Source of the DNA: Rhodanobacteraceae bacterium
GTDB taxonomy: Bacteria > Pseudomonadota > Gammaproteobacteria > Xanthomonadales > Rhodanobacteraceae
Direction of reading: 5' to 3'
Length of the DNA: 13,070 nt
NCBI GenBank assembly: GCA_025928735.1
Contig: JAICIW010000026.1
Location: 1-13,070 of the forward strand
The notes beneath the pieces were generated by a model. It worked only from the letters and a program-made list of their open reading frames with translations, made no database searches and was not told where the DNA came from. Below are positions 1 to 6,192 of the stretch, piece after piece (positions within the stretch are counted from its first letter, which is position 1; the number at the start of each line of letters is the position of its first letter). The translations under genes were made by a program, and so were the position numbers.

Positions 1-1013
1 GCGCCGAAATAGAAGTCACTGATGCCCACCGTCTTCTGGAAAATCGTGTCGTTCGGCTCGCGCGTGATCGCCATCAGCACCGACTGGTTGTGGCGGACGT
101 AATTGCGCCCGACCTGGTCGGAACCATTGGCGAGCCCGTGGGGATGCTTGTCGTTGGCCGAGCGCAGCAGCAACAAGGCGGAGGACAGCGCGCCGCACGC
201 GACCACCACGATGTCGGCGGAATACGTTTCCTTCGCGCCGTCGCGTTCCACCTGCACGGCATTGACGACGCGGCCCGATGCATCGGTGTCCAGCCGCGAA
301 ACGTATGCGCCGGTCATCAGCGTCACGTTCGGGTGCACGGCCAGCATCGGATTGACGCAGATGATTTCGGCGTCGGCCTTGCCATTGGTCGGGCACGGAT
401 ACCCGTCGAACGCTCCGCAGCGGATGCACGGGCTGTGGCGTGCGACCATGCCGCCGGTTTCGTCCAGCAGGATGCCGAGTGGCAAGTGGAACGGGTGCAG
501 GCCCTGGCGCGTGAAGACATCGGACAATTGCTGCATCCGCGGTTCGTGCGCGACCGGCGGAAACGGATACGGCGTGTCGCGGCTCGGCTCGGTCGGGTCC
601 TCGCCGGCTGCACCGTGCACATGAAAGAGCTTTTCCGCTTCGTCGTAATACGGCGCGAACACGTCGTACTTCAGAGGCCACTCGGGCGAGACGCCGTCGG
701 CGTGTCGGATTTCCCCGAAATCGCGTTCGCGCAGGCGGAACAAGGCCGCGCCGTACATCTTGGAATTGCCGCCCACGAAATGGTGCAGGCCGGGATGAAA
801 AGCCGTGCCGTGTTTGTCGTACCAGGTCTCGTCGGCCTGATAAATGTTGTCGATGAAGACCGACTTCGGGCTCCAGTTGTCGGGCGAACGCTTGAGCCAG
901 TCCCCACGTTCCAGCATCAAGATCTTCCTGCCCGATGGCGCCAGCCGTTGCGCCAGCGCGGCGCCGCCCGGACCCGAGCCGATCACGATCAAGTCGAAGT
1001 GGTTGTCAGCCAT
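1..1013 (-). CDS. GMC-family FAD-dependent oxidoreductase, C-terminus beyond window
   Basis: The first 337 codons are visible; the gene leaves the window at base 1, so it has no stop here. The N-terminus is a Rossmann FAD-binding fold (GSGPGG at residues 12-17, then an acidic end of beta-2 in MLERG, 33-37). The GMC flavin-site signature VGGNSKMYG (80-88) follows, then a Cys-rich insertion with cysteines at 196, 199, 207 and 219. GMC enzymes oxidise alcohols, sugars or choline-like compounds. The substrate cannot be told from this half, and the catalytic His/Asn region lies outside. The start is the ATG at 1013, with GGA six bases upstream and the Rossmann strand beginning at once after it. 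No signal peptide is visible. It diverges from a cytochrome c5 gene, which could be its electron acceptor (inference). The family call is firm; a dehydrogenase rather than an oxidase is a guess. Confidence 0.9.
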   Translation of the reverse strand, partial: MADNHFDLIVIGSGPGGAALAQRLAPSGRKILMLERGDWLKRSPDNWSPKSVFIDNIYQADETWYDKHGTAFHPGLHHFVGGNSKMYGAALFRLRERDFGEIRHADGVSPEWPLKYDVFAPYYDEAEKLFHVHGAAGEDPTEPSRDTPYPFPPVAHEPRMQQLSDVFTRQGLHPFHLPLGILLDETGGMVARHSPCIRCGAFDGYPCPTNGKADAEIICVNPMLAVHPNVTLMTGAYVSRLDTDASGRVVNAVQVERDGAKETYSADIVVVACGALSSALLLLRSANDKHPHGLANGSDQVGRNYVRHNQSVLMAITREPNDTIFQKTVGISDFYFG

Positions 1014-1042
1014 CCCTTGTCCGGTGGTGCGCGACGAAAGGC

Positions 1043-1057
1043 TCGTGTTGTACACGA
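1043..1057. repeat. Inverted repeat in the GMC/cytochrome divergent region
   Basis: A perfect 6-bp dyad with a 3-base centre, TCGTGT-TGT-ACACGA, lies 30-44 bases upstream of the GMC start. It sits where a repressor operator or a 5'-leader hairpin for the leftward gene would be. No regulator gene is next to it, so any operator role is inference. Confidence 0.3.
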
Positions 1058-1090
1058 CGCGGCGTTTAGTCGAGGTCAACGCGGGCGCAT

Positions 1091-1119
1091 TTGGTGACGC
1101 ATCGCCGGGACGCTATACT
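1091..1119 (+). promoter_or_regulatory. Sigma-70-like promoter for the cytochrome c5 gene
   Basis: TTGGTG (1091-1096) and TATACT (1114-1119) are separated by 17 bases. The -10 matches the consensus at 5 of 6 positions and the -35 at 3 of 6. Transcription would start near 1126, giving a leader of about 60 nt before the GTG start at 1185. Confidence 0.5.
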
Positions 1120-1184
1120 TGCGCGGATATGCGGCGGCCACGGGGGCCCGGGGACGCCGTTCGCCTTCCAACCGGAGTTCGCAA

Positions 1185-1718
1185 GTGAGCACGCATCTCA
1201 CCCCATCCGATCGTACCTTCATGAAGCATTTCGCGATCATGATCGCCATGCTCGCGAGCCTCGCGGTGGTGTTGATCATCATCGGCGCGATCGTGTGGAC
1301 GACCTTGCCGAGAGAGAGCAATCAGCGGGAAGTGCAGCAAGCGGGCGAGCGCATCAGTCCGGTCAGTGCGGTCTACGCGGGCAACACCGGACGCGCCGCG
1401 ATGGAAGCCGCCAAGGCCGCTGCGACCCAAGCTGCCGCCTCACAGGTCGCCTATGGTGGTACCACCGACGGCAAGGCGATCTTCGATCATCTGTGCACCA
1501 CCTGTCATTCGACCGGCGCCGCGGGCGCCCCGAAGGTCAGCGACAAGGCCGCGTGGGCGCCGCGCATCAAGGAAGGCATCGACACGCTGGTCAAGCATGC
1601 GATCGATGGCTACACCGGTCCCGATGGCAACCACATGCCCGCCAAGGGCGGCAATCCGGCGCTCTCCGACGCGCAGGTGGAAGCCACGGTGAAGTGGATG
1701 GTGTCGCAAGTGAAATGA
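1185..1718 (+). CDS. Membrane-anchored cytochrome c5 family protein
   Basis: A 177-residue monohaem c-type cytochrome. A short cytoplasmic N-terminus leads into one membrane segment (about 16-38, very rich in Ala/Ile/Val). An Ala-rich linker follows, then the haem domain with CTTCH at 104-108 and the distal-ligand region HMPAKGG, whose Met is residue 151. This is the usual c5 layout: a periplasmic electron carrier tethered to the inner membrane, passing electrons to a terminal oxidase or reductase. I chose GTG at 1185 because GGAG (1174-1177) lies seven bases upstream. A further upstream in-frame ATG at 1119 overlaps the -10 hexamer of the promoter and would add a charged stretch with no family counterpart. 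The gene is monocistronic: divergent from the GMC dehydrogenase and convergent with the CBS gene. Partnership with the GMC enzyme is inference from position only. Confidence 0.9.
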   Translation: MSTHLTPSDRTFMKHFAIMIAMLASLAVVLIIIGAIVWTTLPRESNQREVQQAGERISPVSAVYAGNTGRAAMEAAKAAATQAAASQVAYGGTTDGKAIFDHLCTTCHSTGAAGAPKVSDKAAWAPRIKEGIDTLVKHAIDGYTGPDGNHMPAKGGNPALSDAQVEATVKWMVSQVK

Positions 1719-1727
1719 CACGCACCT

Positions 1728-1818
1728 GTGCGATGCCGGTGGCATCGCGCGTGGCATGTCGGCTGGTCATGGATGACCGGCGGCGTTCGCTTCAGGGACG
1801 CATGCTCGCCGTGTCCCT
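1728..1818. terminator. Hairpin cluster between convergent genes, possible bidirectional terminator
   Basis: Three inverted repeats fill the 100-bp gap between the two stop codons. GCGATGCC/GGCATCGC (1730-1748) has a 3-base loop and extends to 1728-1750 with one wobble pair. GGTCA/TGACC (1765-1778) has a TGGA loop. AGGGAC/GTCCCT (1794-1818) abuts the CBS stop. None is followed by a clear T-run on either strand, so they may instead be 3'-end stabilising hairpins or attenuate both transcripts without a classic Rho-independent tail. Confidence 0.35.
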
Positions 1819-2247
1819 TCAACCCGCGATGTAGCGCTGCAGGTGGTCGATTTCCGCCGCCTGGTCATCGATCACCGCCTTCACCAGATCGCCGATCGAC
1901 ACGATCCCGATCAGCCGGTTGCCTTCGACCGCCGGCAGATGGCGAACCCGCAGCTCCGTGCACAGGCGCATGCATTCGTCCACCGTGGTGCCAAGCGAAA
2001 CCGTGGTGGGCGCGGGTGTCATGATTTCCGACACCGGCGTTTCCCGCGAAGAGCGGCCTTTCAGGATTACCTTCCGCGCATAGTCGCGTTCGGTGACGAT
2101 GCCGGCGAGGGTCTCGCCCCGCATCACCGGCAGCGCGCCAACGCGGCGCTCCGCCATCAGCCGGATTGCATCCAGTACCGGCGCTTCCGGCGTGATGGTG
2201 TAAACCTCGCCGCCCTTTTCTTCCAGTAAATGCCTGACCTGTCGCAT
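1819..2247 (-). CDS. Stand-alone two-CBS-domain protein
   Basis: A 142-residue protein made almost entirely of two CBS motifs, about residues 11-70 (ending GIVTERDYARKV) and 73-130 (ending GIVSIGDLVKAV), plus a short helical tail. Tandem CBS motifs form a Bateman module that usually binds adenine nucleotides (AMP, ATP, SAM) and senses energy state. Stand-alone versions such as this have no catalytic partner in the chain, and their targets are mostly unknown. There is no signal peptide or membrane segment, so it should be cytosolic. The ATG at 2247 starts directly before the first CBS strand; the ribosome binding site is weak (GAGAA about eight bases upstream). It is the last gene of the leftward block, 113 bp after the GGDEF/EAL gene, and has its own likely -10 element, so it may be transcribed separately. 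Confidence 0.88.
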   Translation of the reverse strand: MRQVRHLLEEKGGEVYTITPEAPVLDAIRLMAERRVGALPVMRGETLAGIVTERDYARKVILKGRSSRETPVSEIMTPAPTTVSLGTTVDECMRLCTELRVRHLPAVEGNRLIGIVSIGDLVKAVIDDQAAEIDHLQRYIAG

Positions 2248-2280
2248 GGCCGCGTTCTCGGGATTGCGGAAGGTCGTTCG

Positions 2281-2286
2281 ATTCTA
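2281..2286 (-). promoter_or_regulatory. Candidate -10 element for the CBS gene
   Basis: TAGAAT on the minus strand (5 of 6 to consensus) lies 34 bases before the CBS start codon and would give a leader of about 27 nt. No convincing -35 lies 16-19 bases further up, so an activator or an alternative sigma factor would be needed if it is real. Confidence 0.35.
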
Positions 2287-2360
2287 GCGCTTGTGACGCG
2301 CCCCGGCGGAACGCGGATCCCGGCCTTCATGGCACCGTCAGGCACGATGGGGTGCGGGCG

Positions 2361-5264
2361 TCACGCGGCGAAATTGGGTGCGGCGTCGCCGATCCAGGTG
2401 TCGACCGGTTGTGCCTTCGCGTACAGGAAGCCCTGCACGTGCCGGCAGCCGAGCTGGCGCAGCATGTCACGCTGCAGCGGAGTTTCGACGCCCTCGGCGA
2501 TCACCTCGATCGAGAGCGTTTCCGCCATCGCGAGGATCGCGCGAATCACGGCGTCGCTGCTGCCTTCCTCGCCCGCGCTGAGGTTGGCAACAAACGAACG
2601 GTCGATCTTGAGCGTCTGCAGCGGATATTGGTGCAGATACGACAGCGACGAATAACCGGTGCCGAAATCGTCCAGCGAGATGCTGATGCCGGCGTCGCGG
2701 AAAACCTGCAGGATGCGTTTCACCGCGGGCGTGTTTTCCAGCAGCGCGCGCTCGGTTACCTCGACGCGCAGGCGTGAGGCCGGCACGTTGTATTCGGCCA
2801 GCAAGCCCAGCAGGCGCTGGTCGAAGCGCGGACTGCTGAAATGGCCCGCGGAAAGATTGATCGCTACGAAGGCGTCGTTGCTCCCGGTCAGTGCGTTGGC
2901 GTCGCGGCAGACCTGGGTGAAGATTTGCCAGTCGATGGTTTCCGACGTGCCGGTGTCTTCGGCCACGTTGAGAAAGGCCCCCGGCAACAGTACGCCGCGC
3001 TGCGGATGACGCCAGCGCATCAATGCCTCGTAGCCGACCACGTCGCCGTTCTCGATGTCGACCACGGGTTGGTAGTACGGCACGAATTCGTGACGCGTCA
3101 GTCCGCGCCGCAGGTCGTTTTCGACTTCCAGCAGCGATACCGCTTCCTTTCGGAGGTCGTCGTCGAACACCGCGAAGCGGTGGCGGCCCGCGGCTTTGGC
3201 GCGGTACATCGCGGAATCCGCGTCGCGCAGCAGTTCGTCGGGATTCTGGTAGTGCGGCGCCGCCAGCGCGATGCCCACCGAGGTGGAAGTGAAGAGTTCC
3301 TTGGCGGCCAACCGGAACGGCGCATTTAGATCGTTGATGATCCGTTCGGCGATCTGGCAGGCGCGCATGGCGTCTTGGACGCCTTCCAGCAGCACCGCGA
3401 ATTCATCGCCGCCCAGGCGCGCGACCACGTCCTCGGATTTCAGGCAGTCGCGGATGCGGTTGCCGACCTGCATCAGCAGATCGTCGCCGACCAGGTGGCC
3501 GACCGAATCGTTGATCACCTTGAACCGGTCGAGATCCATGAACAGCACCGCGAAGCTCTGGTTCGGGTCGGCGTGATAGCGCGCCAGCGCGAGTTCCAGC
3601 CGCTGCATCAGCAGAGAGCGGTTGGGCAATCCCGTCAGCGAATCGTGCAGCGTCTCGTATTTCAGCCGCGCTTCGACGCGTTCGCGCTCGGTGATCTGCG
3701 AGCGCAGGTCGCGATTGGCCAGCGCCAGTGCGCGTGTGCGCTCGTCGACGCGGTTTTCGAGCTGTGCGTACGCACGCCGCAGTGAATCCTTGGCGCGTAT
3801 GCGCTCCAGCGCATTGGCGATGTGGTAGGAAACGAAGGTCAGCAGTTCCTGGTCGCGCAGGCTGTAGTGGTATTCGGGTGAATAGCTTTGCACCACCAGG
3901 ACGCCGACGGCGTGTTCGGCGCAGATCAGCGGGACGCCCAGCCAGCATTCCGCCATCGAGCCGTAATGCCCCACCGCGCCCGCGGCGCGCAATCGCGTGA
4001 TTTCGGATTTGTCCGCCAGCAGGGGTGCGCCGTGCAGCAAGACGTATTCGGTGAGTCCGTTCGCCAGCTTGCGGGCCGGATTTTCGCGATCGCACTCGTC
4101 CACCGAGTACGGAAACCCGAGTTCCGCGCCGTCCTCGGAAACGAGCGCGATGCAGAAGTTGCGTGCGTTGATCAGGTCATCCACGATGCGGTGGATGGAC
4201 GCATAGAACTCTTCGAGCTGATCGGTGCTGCTGGCCAGCTCGGCGATCCGGAACAGCGCCGCCTGCAGGCGCTCGCCGCGCTGCCGTTCCAGCACTTCCT
4301 GCTGCAGCACGTCGTTGGCCTCGCTGAGCGCGAGGGTGCGCTCCTCGACCCGGCGTTCCAGATCGACGTGCGCCAGGCGGCGCGCCAGCGCGGTCTGGAT
4401 GTGCTGGGCCACGTAGATGAGCAGGGCTTTGTCCTGCTCGTCGTAATGGTGGGTCTTGTCGTAACTTTGCACCACCACGCAACCGGCCACTTCGTTGCCG
4501 TGCAGCAGGGGCGCACCCAGCCAGTCTTCGAACGCGGCGCCGACGATGTGGAACGGCCCGTTGACCTGTCGGGGCATCGCATCCGGCGAACCCATCAGCG
4601 GCTTGCCCTCGCGGATCACGTACCACGTCGGGCCATGGCTGATATCCGTCATCGGGAGATCGCTGTCCGGAAACGGGAGCTCCGGGTCGACCGCATCCGC
4701 ATAGTAAGGAAACCGCACGGTATCCCGCTTCGCGTCATACAGGACGATGTAGAAGTTCTCGGCGTACATCAGCGACGCGACGATCTCGTGCAAGGCCCGG
4801 AACATCGAGGTGAGATCGGTGCCGGCGGCGCTGGCCTGGTCGGCGATCGCATACAGCGCGCGTTGCAGGCGTTCGGATTTGCCGAGTTGTTCGACCGATT
4901 CCGCGAGCGCGGTGCGCTGGTCGAGGGCGTCGACGCGTGCGGCGATCAGTTCGGCGGCGGCGTCGAGCAAGGCCGCGTCGCCGTGCCCGGGGGGCGGGGT
5001 GACGACCAGAACTTCGCGCCGGGAAAGCGTAATCTGCAGCGGACCACTGTCGATGTGCGCCGAGGGCCGCACGTCGTGCCGATCGCGGCGTTCGATCACG
5101 GCACCCGTAATCAGGGCTGTCAGCAATGCACTCGCGGTCGCCACCACCGAGTCAAGGTCCGGCGCGGCCCACAGGTTGCCGCTGGCCTGCAGCAGCGCGG
5201 TGGCGGGGGGCGCCGTTTGGCCTGCCGGGATGCTTCTGGGCAGAAGATGAACATTCGCGGCCAT
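2361..5264 (-). CDS. GAF-GAF-GGDEF-EAL c-di-GMP turnover protein, paralogue 1
   Basis: A 967-residue cytosolic protein with no membrane segment. Order: a degenerate GAF-like N-terminus (about 22-120), GAF 1 (133-295), coiled coil (296-335), GAF 2 (333-487), coiled coil (490-540), GGDEF (540-700), EAL (712-955). The cyclase site looks competent: MDLDRFK at 576-582 and GGDEF at 618-622. The inhibitory I-site is K609-x-x-D612, not RxxD. The phosphodiesterase residues are also present: E746 of EAL, N803, EVTE 835-838, DDFGTG 865-870, K886, E924, Q944. It could therefore make or degrade c-di-GMP, with the GAF domains deciding which. I chose ATG at 5264 because AAAGGGG lies six bases upstream and the paralogue aligns from MA-NVH; the longer form from 5315 adds 17 unmatched residues. 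It lies 141 bp after mtgA, behind an FNR-like dyad. Confidence 0.93.
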   Translation of the reverse strand: MAANVHLLPRSIPAGQTAPPATALLQASGNLWAAPDLDSVVATASALLTALITGAVIERRDRHDVRPSAHIDSGPLQITLSRREVLVVTPPPGHGDAALLDAAAELIAARVDALDQRTALAESVEQLGKSERLQRALYAIADQASAAGTDLTSMFRALHEIVASLMYAENFYIVLYDAKRDTVRFPYYADAVDPELPFPDSDLPMTDISHGPTWYVIREGKPLMGSPDAMPRQVNGPFHIVGAAFEDWLGAPLLHGNEVAGCVVVQSYDKTHHYDEQDKALLIYVAQHIQTALARRLAHVDLERRVEERTLALSEANDVLQQEVLERQRGERLQAALFRIAELASSTDQLEEFYASIHRIVDDLINARNFCIALVSEDGAELGFPYSVDECDRENPARKLANGLTEYVLLHGAPLLADKSEITRLRAAGAVGHYGSMAECWLGVPLICAEHAVGVLVVQSYSPEYHYSLRDQELLTFVSYHIANALERIRAKDSLRRAYAQLENRVDERTRALALANRDLRSQITERERVEARLKYETLHDSLTGLPNRSLLMQRLELALARYHADPNQSFAVLFMDLDRFKVINDSVGHLVGDDLLMQVGNRIRDCLKSEDVVARLGGDEFAVLLEGVQDAMRACQIAERIINDLNAPFRLAAKELFTSTSVGIALAAPHYQNPDELLRDADSAMYRAKAAGRHRFAVFDDDLRKEAVSLLEVENDLRRGLTRHEFVPYYQPVVDIENGDVVGYEALMRWRHPQRGVLLPGAFLNVAEDTGTSETIDWQIFTQVCRDANALTGSNDAFVAINLSAGHFSSPRFDQRLLGLLAEYNVPASRLRVEVTERALLENTPAVKRILQVFRDAGISISLDDFGTGYSSLSYLHQYPLQTLKIDRSFVANLSAGEEGSSDAVIRAILAMAETLSIEVIAEGVETPLQRDMLRQLGCRHVQGFLYAKAQPVDTWIGDAAPNFAA
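2998..3023. repeat. Perfect 26-bp direct repeat, copy 1
   Basis: These 26 bases recur exactly at 6833-6858, in the same orientation, inside the EAL-coding part of the paralogous gene. It is one of the conserved islands of the about 2.9-kb duplicated coding region and a potential site of homologous exchange. Confidence 0.9.
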
Positions 5265-5343
5265 GGCCGACCCCTTTCGACGACTGGATGGTGCTCCTGA
5301 TCGATATCGGCACAAACCGCGCCAGGTTGCGCCCTTTTTTGTG

Positions 5344-5387
5344 ATCTTTGGTTACAGGTTCGCACCGGAAACTTGATCGGGGTCAAG
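5344..5387 (-). promoter_or_regulatory. FNR/ANR-like box with candidate -10 upstream of paralogue 1
   Basis: A near-perfect dyad, CTTGATCGGGGTCAAG, occupies 5372-5387. Its core TTGAT-N4-GTCAA differs from the FNR consensus TTGAT-N4-ATCAA at one position. Read leftward, a weak -10 (AAAGAT, 5349 to 5344) would put the start site near 5338, so the dyad centre falls close to -41.5, the standard position for activation by FNR-type proteins. The arrangement suggests oxygen- or NO-linked expression of the downstream c-di-GMP gene. This is inference from spacing and match; no regulator gene is in the window. Confidence 0.35.
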
Positions 5388-5405
5388 ATTCCGCGATTCG
5401 ACCCA

Positions 5406-6185
5406 TCATCGCGGGTCGCGTGTCGGCGCAACCCGCGGCCGTTTCGGGTGCGGGTCGAGAACGTAGGACACCCCGCCCAATTGCCGCATCTGCTGCTGGA
5501 TCCATGCTGCGCGACGCTGGATGTACGGCGATGGCCGGTCGGCGTGCCAGTCGCGCGGATTGGGCAACACCGCCGCGAGCAATGCGGCCTGATGGGTGGT
5601 CAGGCGCGACGCGGGTTGGTGGAAGAAGGCTTGCGAGGCGGCTTCGACTCCGTAAACCCCGTCGCCAAGTTCGGCGATATTGGCGTATACCTCAAGCACC
5701 CGGTGCTTGGGCCAGGTGATGTCAATCAGCACCGTGAACCACGCTTCCAGGCCCTTGCGGAAGAAGCCGCCGCCGCTCCACAGGAACAGGTTGCGCGCGG
5801 TTTGTTGGGTGATCGTGCTGGCGCCACGCAGGCGGCCCCCGGCCTCGGCTTCGTCGATGGCCGAACGGATCGATGGAATGTCGAAGCCATGGTTGAACGG
5901 GAAAGTCTGGTCTTCGCTGGCCACCATCGCCAGCGGCGCGACCGGCGCGATCCGCTTCCACGGCACCCACTCGTAGTGCAGGGTAAAACGATGGTTGCCC
6001 TGCCACGCCTGGGAAACCCGTCGTTCCAGCATGTAGGCGCTGGTGACCGGCGGCACGAAGCGCAGGATCAGCACCGGCAGCCATGTCGCCGCGATGAACG
6101 CCACGACCAGCCACAACAGCCGCCGCAGCCATCGACGCACGAACGGGCGCCGCGCACCGCGGACGCCGGCGGCGAAACCGGTCAT
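5406..6185 (-). CDS. mtgA: Monofunctional biosynthetic peptidoglycan glycosyltransferase MtgA
   Basis: A 259-residue family 51 glycosyltransferase that polymerises lipid II into glycan strands at the periplasmic face of the inner membrane. A basic N-terminus (RRWLRR, about 18-23) precedes one membrane anchor (about 24-45). The family motifs appear in order: SEDQTFPFNHGFD with the catalytic Glu, GASTITQQTARNLFL, RKGLEAW, and the VLEVYANIAELGDGVYGVEAAS block. Length and order fit MtgA, and there is no transpeptidase domain, so it is not a bifunctional PBP. The ATG at 6185 has a poor ribosome binding site and lies seven bases after the stop of the upstream GGDEF/EAL gene, so translation is probably coupled. 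Having c-di-GMP enzymes on both sides is unusual for this gene. The extended C-terminus (DPHPKRPRVAP) is basic and variable. Confidence 0.95.
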   Translation of the reverse strand: MTGFAAGVRGARRPFVRRWLRRLLWLVVAFIAATWLPVLILRFVPPVTSAYMLERRVSQAWQGNHRFTLHYEWVPWKRIAPVAPLAMVASEDQTFPFNHGFDIPSIRSAIDEAEAGGRLRGASTITQQTARNLFLWSGGGFFRKGLEAWFTVLIDITWPKHRVLEVYANIAELGDGVYGVEAASQAFFHQPASRLTTHQAALLAAVLPNPRDWHADRPSPYIQRRAAWIQQQMRQLGGVSYVLDPHPKRPRVAPTRDPR

Positions 6186-6192
6186 GCCGGCG

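Noticed and set aside
5319..5340. GCGC/GCGC mini-stem followed by six Ts on the plus strand, resembling a Rho-independent terminator
   Set aside because: The stem has only four pairs, and no plus-strand gene reads into it; the flanking genes are all on the minus strand.
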